Of a stretch of 64,000 bases of DNA, positions 9,534 through 17,383 are shown piece by piece. A program made the translations under genes and the position numbers. How positions within the stretch are numbered: the stretch's first letter is position 1; each line of letters starts with the position of its first letter. The notes beneath the pieces are model-generated. The model was not told the DNA's origin. It worked only from the letters and a program-made list of their open reading frames with translations, and made no database searches. The stretch lies in IMG/VR virus record IMGVR_UViG_3300009159_005447, positions 1 to 64,000 of that record. The stretch is one strand, 5' to 3'. This DNA comes from a virus.

Positions 9534-10630
9534 TTAACATTTCTTCGCAGTCCCGAGTTTTGCTTTATGTAAACAACATTGCCACCGGGCGATCCGTCGC
9601 CAATCAATTCAGACGCCGCAGAATCATTGTGAACTACAGTGATTAAAGTATTTGATGAATAACCTTGTGTTTTTACTTCGGCATAATGTTCGTTTTCTGT
9701 GTTACGGTATGCTATGCCCTTACCTCTGGCTGACAATTCGCCTTCGCTTTTTTCCCACAGAACGCAAACAGTTGTTGTGGCGTTACAACTTGTATCTATT
9801 TTGTAACTGTTGGCTGCAATAATCTTTGCTTGCTCTTCGGTATCTTGTTTTTTGATTTTCTCACCTAGTCTACGTGCTTGCTCTTGCTCTTCTTGTTCTT
9901 GATCTTGATCTTTTTTAGTTTTACCACTTTGCGTATTAATGGCTCGCACAATCTCCATTGGCTTTACAATGATTAAGTTATTTGATATTTTTGATTCAGT
10001 CATATTCATTACCACAGGCGGCGTAGGCGGCAAATTGCTACTTGCCACAAACGTTCCTTGGAATGCGTGATCCAATACAACCTTGCCCGCTGATGTTTCT
10101 ACTTCAATACTGCCCACACGGCATTTGTTTTCTTCTAGTTCGTATTCTTTTACTTTTTCGCCTTCTTTACAACTAGGAACTAACACTATCAATGACTGTC
10201 CTGTTTCGTCAACTGTCATTGTAAAATCTGTGCCGCGAACGGCAACACTGGCGGTGGGTGTTTTTATTGCTACCTGCTGTGCATTTGTTTTTGCTATTTG
10301 ACCGCTGGCATAGCGGACGGTGCCCATACCCACTTTAAGTGCTAACTTACCTGCATCGCTTTTCTTTGGATCAAAGACAAAATCATCAATTAGAAGGCGA
10401 CTGTTTTCTGTTATTTTTACTTTTGTATCATCTACAAAGGATAATTGAACACTGCCATTTTTTGTAGTGTAGATATCGTTACTTTCGATACCGGCGCCTT
10501 TGGTACCCGCAACTTTATCTTTGCCGCGAGTTATTTCTCCGGGTGCCCCTGTTGATTCGGCCACATTGCCAATGCCCGCCCAGGCACTAGCACTTGCAAA
10601 TAAGCACAAAAATAACACAAGACTACGCAT
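9530..10630 (-). CDS. FecR-domain secreted protein
   Basis: The 366-residue precursor has a signal peptide (MRSLVLFLCLFASASAWA). A FecR domain spans ~40-165 (DGS-like turn, ITENSRLLIDDF, TPTASVAVRGTDF). It is followed by a Gln/Glu/Lys-rich linker (~235-270) and a C-terminal beta-rich domain with curlin-like features (YIKQNSG). FecR domains form extracytoplasmic beta-helical modules, here without an anti-sigma partner. It sits between two curlin-repeat genes in the csg-like run. It may be a surface scaffold or a sensor partner for the CHASE2 cyclase; the latter is inference from known co-occurrence. Confidence 0.88.
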   Translation of the reverse strand: MRSLVLFLCLFASASAWAGIGNVAESTGAPGEITRGKDKVAGTKGAGIESNDIYTTKNGSVQLSFVDDTKVKITENSRLLIDDFVFDPKKSDAGKLALKVGMGTVRYASGQIAKTNAQQVAIKTPTASVAVRGTDFTMTVDETGQSLIVLVPSCKEGEKVKEYELEENKCRVGSIEVETSAGKVVLDHAFQGTFVASSNLPPTPPVVMNMTESKISNNLIIVKPMEIVRAINTQSGKTKKDQDQEQEEQEQARRLGEKIKKQDTEEQAKIIAANSYKIDTSCNATTTVCVLWEKSEGELSARGKGIAYRNTENEHYAEVKTQGYSSNTLITVVHNDSAASELIGDGSPGGNVVYIKQNSGLRRNVK

Positions 10631-10631
10631 A

Positions 10632-11399
10632 TTACCTTGCTATTGCGGTTCTTGGATTTGTTATTGTACTGGCACTGCTGGTACGAACAGTGATGGTGTT
10701 ATTGTCACCGGTGGTTTTAATGTCAATAGTGGTATCGTTAGTACCTTGCTGTTGAGTCATTATGCTGTTGCTACTACCACTGATTATTTGTTTTAAGAAA
10801 TGTCCATTGGCACCACTGGCATCAAACTGTTCAATGTCAAGTTTATTGCCACCGCCCGTGATACTAATGTCACTTATACCATTGGAACTTTTTAAGTCTT
10901 TGGTAATAACGTTAGTGCTACCCGTAATAGCCAAAGTACTTTGGATATCACTGCCAATGATATTTTGAACAACGGTGTTACTATCACCAGTGATAGTTTC
11001 AGTGATTTTGTTACGCAAATTACTTGCGTTGGTACTATCGCCCACTGTTAACTTAGTGCTATTGTTATTGCCGGTAACAGTACTGGTATACTCGTTATTA
11101 TTACCTTTAATATTGTATTGGCCTAAATTGTTATCGCCCTTTTGAATCATCGCGACGGTATTGCTATTACCGTTGATAGTAGCATAGTTGGTATTACTTG
11201 CTGTGACATTGGCAATACCGCCGACAGTGTTAGTGCCGCCGGTTTGCTCTATTGTCACAGTATTGGTGTTACCAATCTGTTCAATGTAAACTTTGTTAGG
11301 GCCCGTGGAAGTATTTAATACTTGCGCCATACCTGATCCTGTTAGCAATAGTAATGCTAACCCTGAAAGCACCTTATTATATTTTTTATAATGCTTCAT
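10632..11399 (-). CDS. Curlin-repeat amyloid protein (CsgA/CsgB-like)
   Basis: The 255-residue precursor has a signal peptide (~1-25) and then almost only curlin-type repeats rich in Asn, Thr, Gly and Gln: VYIEQIGNTNTVTIEQTGG near residue 38, then repeated G-N-x-N-x-(T/V) turns to ~240. This is the main fibre-subunit candidate for the CsgG channel encoded upstream. The gene has an odd leader: the AAGGAG is 35 bases from the ATG, with a 9-bp hairpin between them. Whether it is nucleator- or major-subunit-like cannot be told. Confidence 0.9.
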   Translation of the reverse strand: MKHYKKYNKVLSGLALLLLTGSGMAQVLNTSTGPNKVYIEQIGNTNTVTIEQTGGTNTVGGIANVTASNTNYATINGNSNTVAMIQKGDNNLGQYNIKGNNNEYTSTVTGNNNSTKLTVGDSTNASNLRNKITETITGDSNTVVQNIIGSDIQSTLAITGSTNVITKDLKSSNGISDISITGGGNKLDIEQFDASGANGHFLKQIISGSSNSIMTQQQGTNDTTIDIKTTGDNNTITVRTSSASTITNPRTAIAR

Positions 11400-11407
11400 C
11401 TAATTTC

Positions 11408-11440
11408 AATAATTAGTTATTGTTCCTAATTATTCTCCTT
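11408..11440 (-). promoter_or_regulatory. Hairpin between ribosome binding site and curlin start
   Basis: Perfect 9-bp arms (11408-11416 and 11426-11434) separate AAGGAG (11435-11440) from the ATG at 11399. If folded, the hairpin shortens the 35-base gap to an effective 8 bases. This suggests structure-assisted initiation; inference from sequence only. Confidence 0.55.
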
Positions 11441-11492
11441 GGGTTGTTTGCTACCTGCAAACCTAACTTTCGACCTACTACGCTTTTAGATA

Positions 11493-11526
11493 TTTGCCAG
11501 ACTGTAGGTCACTTGTCATCTGGCAA
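11493..11526. repeat. Inverted repeat between csgG and curlin gene
   Basis: Arms TTTGCCAGA and TCTGGCAAA flank a spacer of about 16 bases just after the csgG stop. No strong T-run follows, so it looks more like an mRNA processing or stability hairpin than a terminator. It would allow different levels of CsgG and curlin. Confidence 0.5.
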
Positions 11527-11533
11527 ACATATT

Positions 11534-12559
11534 TTATTTTTCTTCTTCTCCAAAGATTTTAACTGCAAGTCCTGTGACTTCGTCTTTAATTGTGTATGTG
11601 AGTCCTGTGACTCGCTTAGTAAATTTTCCCCAGAAACCTTCAGTTTCAGTTCTTTCATTATTTTTGCTGACGTTGGGCTTAGGTGGTGGGGCTGTAACTT
11701 CGGTGGTGTCTTTAGGTGGGGCTTTCTCTTGAACCAACTCATTCTTTTTCTCCTCCTGTTTAAAGTTCCAGTGCCCTTTACGAGCACCTTCGCGAATGGT
11801 ATCTACAACGGCTGCCTGTATAGCCAGGCTAGTTGCTTTGTTAATGCTTTCATTGATGCTTGCTCCAATCTCAGCTTCAACTGCACTGGTGCCATCTTGG
11901 GCAAATCTCAACAAGCCTGCTTTGTCCATATAACTTAGTACCGTCTTTGTGACGGTTACACTGGTTAGTACTTCTCCGGTGCTAACACTTACTGTTCTTA
12001 AATTAACTGTAACAGTATCGCTTTGGTATTGTGTACTAGTACCAATGCCCAATACCCTTACACCACTGCCACCAGTTAAGGTATTCGAGTCATAGCCAAC
12101 GATGCCGCCTTCAACAATGACGCCGGCAAATACCATTGGTGGTAAAGGTTGAGCATCGCGTCCTTGGTATTGCTCACGTGCTTGGCGTATCATCTGTCTT
12201 TCTTTAATGATATTATCCAAGCCAACTCTTTCTAGTACAAGAAACCATTTGGCGTCGCCTACATCTTGTAATGCTTTGATTAAATAACTTTCTGCACCTT
12301 GTGTGACTGCTGAACTTAAACTGGCAATGTTTTGAATGCTTTTACGCTGGCCTGTTTTGTCTGTAAATCCGTAGACAGCAATAGTAATTGGACCACCTGC
12401 AGGCGCAAGCAATTTGTTGTCATCTTTTTTTAGATAAACATTTTGCTCCACAATCGGTTCGTCAAATTGGTTGCCCGTAATTAACTTACGAGTACTGCTA
12501 CTTATAGCACACCCCGATAATATTGTCACCGCCAGTAATAGAAATAATATTTTTTTCAT
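11534..12559 (-). CDS. csgG: CsgG-like curli secretion channel lipoprotein
   Basis: The 341-residue precursor has a lipoprotein signal with lipobox L-S-G-C (lipidated C17) and a CsgG core at ~50-270: IAVYGFTDKTGQ, WFLVLERVGLDNIIKERQ, the GGIVGYDSN beta-hairpin region and RTVSVSTGEVL. CsgG forms the nonameric outer-membrane pore exporting curli subunits. Here a Lys/Pro/Glu-rich C-terminal extension of ~70 residues makes it longer than the roughly 277-residue enterobacterial protein. Its start overlaps the csgF-like stop by one base. No CsgE or CsgD is seen nearby. Confidence 0.92.
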   Translation of the reverse strand: MKKILFLLLAVTILSGCAISSSTRKLITGNQFDEPIVEQNVYLKKDDNKLLAPAGGPITIAVYGFTDKTGQRKSIQNIASLSSAVTQGAESYLIKALQDVGDAKWFLVLERVGLDNIIKERQMIRQAREQYQGRDAQPLPPMVFAGVIVEGGIVGYDSNTLTGGSGVRVLGIGTSTQYQSDTVTVNLRTVSVSTGEVLTSVTVTKTVLSYMDKAGLLRFAQDGTSAVEAEIGASINESINKATSLAIQAAVVDTIREGARKGHWNFKQEEKKNELVQEKAPPKDTTEVTAPPPKPNVSKNNERTETEGFWGKFTKRVTGLTYTIKDEVTGLAVKIFGEEEK

Positions 12560-13050
12560 TAGAAATAGAACGTCCCTGCTGGTACTTTCATAGTAGTATT
12601 TTGTGAAGGGTTGCTATTATTTGTAATATTAATAATAATCAGACCGTTGTCAGATCCGTCACCTAATTTCCAAGTAATAGTGTTGCCTCCTAAATCCGGA
12701 ATAGACCCACAAACAATACCTTTGGTTGTACAGGTTGATCCTTCACCAAACATACTGTCTGTTAATTGTTTTGCTAATTGGCTATAAATCCTTGCTTCTA
12801 AATTAGCCAAGAATTTTGCTTGGGGAGTGTTTAATGCTTCAGCTTCTACCTTTGCTTTTAGTGTGTCGGACAGTGCTTTATTTTTATCTTTTTGTAGATC
12901 TTCTAATTGTTTTAGTGTTAGTACGTGACTACTGTACCCTGATCCACTGAATGCAGGACTATTAAACTGATGTGACAATTCGGCTCCGTGACTACACACG
13001 GCAACTAATAGCGCAGCCGAAATGAAAAGTTCTTTGACTTTTTTGATCAT
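12559..13050 (-). CDS. csgF: CsgF-like curli assembly factor
   Basis: The 163-residue precursor has a signal peptide ending around SHG|AE. The mature N-terminus (QFNSPAFSGSGYSSHVL) matches the CsgF segment that inserts into the CsgG pore (consensus F-x-N-P-x-F-G-G). A helical middle and a C-terminal beta part (WKLGDGSDNGLIIINITN) match CsgF's IVDIANRDGQLQL-like strand region. CsgF couples secretion to nucleation at the cell surface. First gene of the module, one base overlap with csgG. Two extra cysteines (CTTKGIVC) are present. Confidence 0.88.
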   Translation of the reverse strand: MIKKVKELFISAALLVAVCSHGAELSHQFNSPAFSGSGYSSHVLTLKQLEDLQKDKNKALSDTLKAKVEAEALNTPQAKFLANLEARIYSQLAKQLTDSMFGEGSTCTTKGIVCGSIPDLGGNTITWKLGDGSDNGLIIINITNNSNPSQNTTMKVPAGTFYF

Positions 13051-13068
13051 TGTACATCTCCTTACACT

Positions 13069-13075
13069 TATTTAC
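13069..13075 (-). promoter_or_regulatory. Late-type promoter core (GTAAATA) upstream of csgF
   Basis: GTAAATA occurs 18 bp upstream of the csgF ATG with AAGGAG between. It is a weaker match than the full TATAAATA cores, but no better promoter is seen, so this is the best candidate for the csgFG-curlin run. Confidence 0.45.
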
Positions 13076-13121
13076 TAGTACTTCGTCCGAAATTCTAATG
13101 TATTATTGTGCTAGATCAAAA

Positions 13122-13146
13122 AAAAGCCCTACAATGTAGGGCTTTT
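13122..13146 (-). terminator. Intrinsic terminator after ahpD
   Basis: Stem agccctac/gtagggct with an AAT loop; the minus-strand transcript continues into eight T. It separates the ahpCD transcript from the csgF promoter region. Confidence 0.88.
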
Positions 13147-13168
13147 ATACAGTATAAAGTAGGTTAAT

Positions 13169-13675
13169 TCAACTGTTTAATACCTTAGCAACACTATTCA
13201 TTACGCTGGCAATACGACCAATGTCACGAAGTTGTTCCACAGTATAGCCTTCCTTTTTGAGTGTTTCATAATGTGCTTTCACACAGAAATGACACTTTCC
13301 AACAATACTAGCTGCCAGACTAAATGCTTCAAAGTTTGATTTGGTAGTTCCACCGTGGCTTGCAATGGCATTCATACGCAACTGAGCAGGCAATCCCTTA
13401 AGGGCAGGATCATCGGCCATTTCAACGTAGGGATACCATACGTTGTTCTGTGCCATAATGCTAGCGGCTGTCATTGCACTGTCAGCAAACACAGGAGCAT
13501 CTGCTAGCAAGACTGCAAGGACTTTACCGTTGCCGGTTGCGGCCAATGCGGCTACAGCACAGCCCATAGCAACATCCGTATCCAATGTACTACGCACCAG
13601 AACAGCATCAAGATTTAACTTGGTGTCCTTTGCGTAGTCGGGCAATGCACCTTTAATTGCATCAATAAATGACAT
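13169..13675 (-). CDS. ahpD: AhpD-like alkyl hydroperoxidase
   Basis: The 168-residue protein is of the carboxymuconolactone decarboxylase/AhpD fold. The catalytic relay is complete with AhpD spacing: E116, C128-x-x-C131 (GKCHFC), H135. AhpD reduces AhpC or acts directly as a weak peroxidase. The start overlaps the ahpC stop by one base (TAATG), so the pair is co-translated. It is cytoplasmic. Sequence quality and length are normal for the family; a phage-borne copy would protect infected cells against peroxide. Confidence 0.92.
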   Translation of the reverse strand: MSFIDAIKGALPDYAKDTKLNLDAVLVRSTLDTDVAMGCAVAALAATGNGKVLAVLLADAPVFADSAMTAASIMAQNNVWYPYVEMADDPALKGLPAQLRMNAIASHGGTTKSNFEAFSLAASIVGKCHFCVKAHYETLKKEGYTVEQLRDIGRIASVMNSVAKVLNS

Positions 13676-14217
13676 TATAGCGTCTCTCCGCCTACAGTAC
13701 GGTTACAAGCACATAGTTCGCCAGTTTGTAGTGCATCCAATACACGAAGTGTTTCTTCTGGGCTACGACCAACGTTCAAGTTGTTGACAGTAACGTGTTG
13801 GATAACGTTATCTGGGTCAACGATGAATGTGGCACGTAATGCCGCGCCTGCTGGAGCATAGAATACACCAAGCTGGTCAATCAGTGACTTGTTCCAATCG
13901 CGAGAGGTGTCTGCAAACTGATTGTGTGTGATCTTAATAAGATCTGGATGACTTTTTTGCCACGCAACTTTGCAAAACTCGTTGTCTGTGCTGCCTGTTA
14001 ACAGAACTGCGTCACGGTCTTCAAAGTCTTTAGACAATTTGTCGTAGGCCACAATTTCTGTAGGGCAGACAAAGGTAAAGTCTTTAGGATAATAGACAAT
14101 CACTTTCCATTTGCCCGGGAAGCTGTTTTCTGTAATGTCAAAGAATGCATCTTCTGGCTGGCCTGGCTTAACGCCTGTGACTGTAAATTCGTCTAATTTA
14201 TCACCAACTGTTTTCAT
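13675..14217 (-). CDS. ahpC: AhpC-type 2-Cys peroxiredoxin
   Basis: The 180-residue peroxiredoxin has the peroxidatic Cys51 in F-V-C-P-T-E and a resolving Cys near the C-terminus (C169 or C171 in ELCACN). It reduces H2O2, alkyl hydroperoxides and peroxynitrite. It pairs with ahpD, as in actinobacterial and many proteobacterial loci, and no ahpF is present. A sigma-70 promoter lies upstream and a strong terminator downstream of ahpD, so this is a compact two-gene operon. Confidence 0.95.
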   Translation of the reverse strand: MKTVGDKLDEFTVTGVKPGQPEDAFFDITENSFPGKWKVIVYYPKDFTFVCPTEIVAYDKLSKDFEDRDAVLLTGSTDNEFCKVAWQKSHPDLIKITHNQFADTSRDWNKSLIDQLGVFYAPAGAALRATFIVDPDNVIQHVTVNNLNVGRSPEETLRVLDALQTGELCACNRTVGGETL

Positions 14218-14249
14218 TTTGTTTTTCCTTCAAGTTAAGTTATTCTTAA

Positions 14250-14278
14250 ATTGTACACTACTAGTGCAGGAAAAACAA
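14250..14278 (-). promoter_or_regulatory. Sigma-70 promoter of ahpC (TTGTTT-17-TACAAT)
   Basis: The -10 TACAAT is preceded by TG (extended -10), with TTGTTT 17 bp upstream. It reads toward ahpC. Confidence 0.7.
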
Positions 14279-14292
14279 CTTTTTTGGAGAAA

Positions 14293-14475
14293 TTACTCAA
14301 TGACTTCGGGGCAACAATGATAAAACCTTAATAAGAATTCTGTCATTATTATCCCATTTGGTACCCAAAATCGTATCCGGTTTAAATGAAATTCACATCT
14401 CAGCTGATTTTCAACTATCCATTCGACAACAGCGATGCGATTTATATCGTGTGTGTAAATGCAATATTGTTTCAT
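14293..14475 (-). CDS. Possible small protein (60 aa)
   Basis: The frame encodes MKQYCIYTHDINRIAVVEWI... with a phage-like hydrophobic/aromatic pattern. It lies 21 bp downstream of the cupin gene in the same direction, but no clear ribosome binding site precedes the ATG. It could be real through coupling to the cupin transcript, or chance. Function unknown. Confidence 0.45.
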   Translation of the reverse strand: MKQYCIYTHDINRIAVVEWIVENQLRCEFHLNRIRFWVPNGIIMTEFLLRFYHCCPEVIE

Positions 14476-14496
14476 AAAACGAAACTATTTGCAAAT

Positions 14497-15111
14497 TTAT
14501 TCCGTTTTAAAGGTACCGTTGAACATAGGGTGATTGTATTCGGCTGGAGTGCTACTAAAAACGTGCAACGGTAATACAAACAAGTCGGAGTCGCCGGTAC
14601 TAAAATGATGCGGAATCATCTTATCTAGTAGAAGTACCATCCCGGGTGTTAGATCGTAATCTACAGTACGACCCGATGCTCCAATGTGACTTGTACCTTG
14701 CCCTGCAAGAACATAAACTACTCGAACTGTAGAATGTATGTGGTGAGCTTGCTCGCTGGAGTGTGGGGGAATCATTAACATTTGCCAGGTTGGGTCACCG
14801 ATACGATTTGGGTTAATCAATTGCTTAGAACTGCATCCATTAATATAGGGCAAGTCTGTATATCTGCTAAATGTGCTGGATCTAGTTTCTGGACGATAGC
14901 CAAAAATTTCAATGCATACGGTGTCGCTGTAGAAATCTGCATCTTGCGTTCCGGCATATACTGTGTTGTTATCTTTGATAAACCAGTAACTATTGTATTT
15001 GTTAACAGGTATGTTATGTTGCCCTACATATACTCTATAGGCGTAAAGATCGTGGTCCTTTGACTCGATAATTTCGGGCGTTGAAATGTTGTGAAACGTG
15101 TAACCTAGCAT
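14497..15111 (-). CDS. Cupin-domain protein
   Basis: I start it at ATG 15111, which has GGAAAG five bases upstream, rather than the TTG at 15159. The 204-residue product has a C-terminal cupin barrel (~120-190) with metal-binding histidines in A-H-H-I-H-S-T and a second motif L-T-P-G-M...P-H-H. The N-terminal ~100 residues are unrecognised. It lies 61 bp after the glutamine-amidotransferase-like gene, suggesting a metabolic pair acting on a small ligand. Substrate unknown. Confidence 0.8.
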   Translation of the reverse strand: MLGYTFHNISTPEIIESKDHDLYAYRVYVGQHNIPVNKYNSYWFIKDNNTVYAGTQDADFYSDTVCIEIFGYRPETRSSTFSRYTDLPYINGCSSKQLINPNRIGDPTWQMLMIPPHSSEQAHHIHSTVRVVYVLAGQGTSHIGASGRTVDYDLTPGMVLLLDKMIPHHFSTGDSDLFVLPLHVFSSTPAEYNHPMFNGTFKTE

Positions 15112-15133
15112 TGTTCTTTCCAATCTAAAATAA

Positions 15134-15140
15134 TATTTAC
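15134..15140 (-). promoter_or_regulatory. Late-type promoter core (GTAAATA)
   Basis: GTAAATA lies 22 bp upstream of the cupin ATG, matching the position of late cores elsewhere in the window. Confidence 0.45.
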
Positions 15141-15172
15141 CATAGTGAAGTTTGGGCAATTTTTTTGGGTAG

Positions 15173-15817
15173 TTATTGTTCCATTAGCTGGTCAACAAAC
15201 TCTAATAGAAGTTTATGATGTCTAGTTTCGTGCCACTTTGATTCTAGAAAAGGTTTGTTATACCAAAACTTTTCGCTTTCTGGGTGTGGCCCGATTAATC
15301 CAATCCGTCCTTGTATTACTGCGGCAGGATCCCCGTTGGCGTAAGAGCCTATTGTGGTGAATTTAGTTGAATCCCCAAGTATTGAGCAACCATCATAAAA
15401 GAACATTTGTTGCTTAGTTCCTTGCCAATCGATGTCTGCTGTGGTCCCAAAACTACGACGAATATCAGCAGTAGGTTGTTTAATGTATTGTTCTATTTCT
15501 ATACCATCTAGTATATCAAAATAGTTTGGGCCTGCCCAGTAAGCACCCATACAAATGCCTAAATACCGCCCGCCTCTTTCAATATAGTCGGCCACGTGAT
15601 TGGCAGTCTTGCGCTTAAAAAATCCAAAGTATGTGTCTGCATCTCCAATACCACCGGGAAATGCTATCATATCTATATCATCAAAGAATTCTTTATTGAT
15701 TTGCTCTTCGTTAAAGAGTTTAAAACTGTAGTGCGGATAAAGCGCAGACAGCATTCCGTTGCAACATTGAACGGAGCACATTGGATGTCGAACATATAGA
15801 GCTATTCGACCCTTCAT
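15173..15817 (-). CDS. Class I glutamine-amidotransferase-like protein (BPL_N type)
   Basis: The 214-residue protein resembles the biotin-protein-ligase N-terminal family: FPGGIGDAD near residue 54, the nucleophile elbow Y-L-G-I-C-M-G-A-Y-W (Cys ~89), and L-I-G-P-H-P-E with the expected histidine and glutamate (~180). Members are thought to act on small molecules, but the reaction is not established. It immediately precedes the cupin gene. Cytoplasmic. Confidence 0.8.
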   Translation of the reverse strand: MKGRIALYVRHPMCSVQCCNGMLSALYPHYSFKLFNEEQINKEFFDDIDMIAFPGGIGDADTYFGFFKRKTANHVADYIERGGRYLGICMGAYWAGPNYFDILDGIEIEQYIKQPTADIRRSFGTTADIDWQGTKQQMFFYDGCSILGDSTKFTTIGSYANGDPAAVIQGRIGLIGPHPESEKFWYNKPFLESKWHETRHHKLLLEFVDQLMEQ

Positions 15818-15850
15818 AGTGATATTTTCATAACAATGTTATTTAACAAA

Positions 15851-15876
15851 AAAAAAGGCCCCGGGGGGCCTTTTTT
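15851..15876 (-). terminator. Intrinsic terminator after outer-membrane protein gene
   Basis: A perfect 12-bp inverted repeat (aaaaaaggcccc/ggggcctttttt) with a 2-base loop and long T-run, 10 bp after the stop at 15887. Confidence 0.9.
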
Positions 15877-15886
15877 AGACTTAAAA

Positions 15887-16336
15887 TTAGAAACTAACTT
15901 TTAGTCCTGCTGTAGCACGGTTACCATCAAATTGGCTAACACGATCTTGACCCATTTGACGTGTTAGGTCTAAGCCAAGGCTAACAGTTTTAGTAACTGG
16001 AAGACTAGCGCCAGCGCCAACAACTAGAGCGTAGCCATCGGCACCGCGTTGGTTGTTAATAAAAGCACCGCCGCCTTTGACAGCAAAAGAAACTGCACCA
16101 AGTTTGGCAACTTCACGACTAGCAATTAGGCTATAACGATCTTGATCGTTTGTGCCTTTAGTAGCACGATCAAAACCAGCTGTGACACCCAAGGCGCCAA
16201 GTTTTGTTCCGACGGTGATACCAGTGGCTTCTCTATCGTTGCCTGCATAATCGCGAGCATAATTTAAGCCAAGTTCAGCGGCACTGGCTACACCAGCTGC
16301 CAATGCAATCGTAGTTGCAATAACAAGTTTTTTCAT
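15887..16336 (-). CDS. Small outer-membrane beta-barrel protein
   Basis: The 149-residue precursor has a signal peptide (MKKLVIATTIALAAGVASA). The mature part shows alternating hydrophobic strands with Gly turns, and it ends in Phe (LKVSF), the usual C-terminal signal for BAM-assembled barrels. Size suggests an eight-stranded barrel. Phage-encoded barrels can change the host surface or block superinfection; that role is inferred. It has its own sigma-70 promoter and terminator, so it is a single-gene unit. Confidence 0.82.
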   Translation of the reverse strand: MKKLVIATTIALAAGVASAAELGLNYARDYAGNDREATGITVGTKLGALGVTAGFDRATKGTNDQDRYSLIASREVAKLGAVSFAVKGGGAFINNQRGADGYALVVGAGASLPVTKTVSLGLDLTRQMGQDRVSQFDGNRATAGLKVSF

Positions 16337-16383
16337 ATATTTCCTTTTAAAAAGTTACACGGGTTTAACCCCGATGCAACCTT

Positions 16384-16412
16384 ATTATATATGCAACATT
16401 TGGTAAAGTCAA
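16384..16412 (-). promoter_or_regulatory. Sigma-70 promoter (TTGACT-17-TATAAT)
   Basis: Near-consensus -35 and perfect -10 with a 17-bp spacer, reading toward the outer-membrane barrel gene. A palindrome (CGGG-TTAA-CCCG) lies in the leader at about 16359. Confidence 0.88.
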
Positions 16413-16458
16413 TGAAAAAGTCACCAAAAAATAACAATCTTTAAAGTTATAACCCTAG

Positions 16459-17352
16459 TTAAACAGGGATATACTCAATACCTGTAGTGGCCAATCCTAC
16501 CAAACCAATGGCAGTCTCAAACGATGGTAACTCGCTGGCAGTTAGCAATACGTCTGCTTGACTGTATTTGTTAGTGCTCATCCAGGTTAACAAACTTTGT
16601 GTTTCGGCATAGGTAGCATTTGTACCCATAACGTTTTTGTAAACGTGCTTGATGAATGTCTCATCGCTAACGCCACCAGCGTCTGCTTTGTAAACATCTG
16701 TGGCCAATAATGCTGTGGCCAATTGTTTGTTGGTCCAGCCCGCATCGGCTAAAGCAATACCAATTCCTGTGTAGGCTTTGGTAACGTCAGACACGCCCAG
16801 CGCGGCTGCCAACAATGCATAAACATCACCGGCACGACCTGTGGCATCAAAGGCAATAGCCTTGTCGGTGAACACAACACGTTCGTGGTTGGCAAGATTA
16901 AACTCAACGTTAGTGGCCAACGTGCTGTCTAATTCAATTTTACCGGCAGTTTTAGTTACAGTATATTCTGTACTGGCACCGCCCATTGTATAAGTGTCAA
17001 CGCCTGTGGTACCAGTAACATCTACAGTAACATCCACAGTGCCGTCGCCAACACGACCTGTGCCCACTACGCCAAATGTAGCAATCTTACCCAGCGTACC
17101 CACAGTGGCCACTGTAACAATTAAGTTATTAGTCGAAGTACCACCCAGTGATGTACCTGCTAGTGTAATGGTGTCACCGGCCGCATAACCGCGACCGGCA
17201 CTGGCGGCTAGTTCGTCTAATACCACGGTGTAAACACCATTGGTTTTCGTTACATCAAAAACTGCGCCATCTCCCGATCCGCCGGTTAAACCTGAAACGT
17301 TTTGATACGTTGCGTTAACGGGCTTATCTTTAATTGTAATAGTTGTAGTCAT
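16459..17352 (-). CDS. Secreted/structural protein with DUF4214-like domain
   Basis: The 297-residue, Gly/Thr/Val-rich protein has beta-repeat modules at residues ~20-140 (GRGYAAGDTITLAGTSLGG), a repeat type common in phage structural proteins. The C-terminal region ~150-280 (FIKHVYKNVMGTNATYAETQ) resembles DUF4214 domains of surface and type I-secreted proteins. No signal peptide is visible. It could be a virion decoration or a secreted S-layer-like protein. AAGGAAA serves as ribosome binding site. Confidence 0.7.
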   Translation of the reverse strand: MTTTITIKDKPVNATYQNVSGLTGGSGDGAVFDVTKTNGVYTVVLDELAASAGRGYAAGDTITLAGTSLGGTSTNNLIVTVATVGTLGKIATFGVVGTGRVGDGTVDVTVDVTGTTGVDTYTMGGASTEYTVTKTAGKIELDSTLATNVEFNLANHERVVFTDKAIAFDATGRAGDVYALLAAALGVSDVTKAYTGIGIALADAGWTNKQLATALLATDVYKADAGGVSDETFIKHVYKNVMGTNATYAETQSLLTWMSTNKYSQADVLLTASELPSFETAIGLVGLATTGIEYIPV

Positions 17353-17383
17353 AGGTTTTCCTTTTTAATCATATGATCCTACG

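Noticed and set aside
15112-15159. Longer cupin gene from TTG at 15159
   Set aside because: The ATG at 15111 has a good ribosome binding site and follows a late-type core; the extra 16 codons contain that core.
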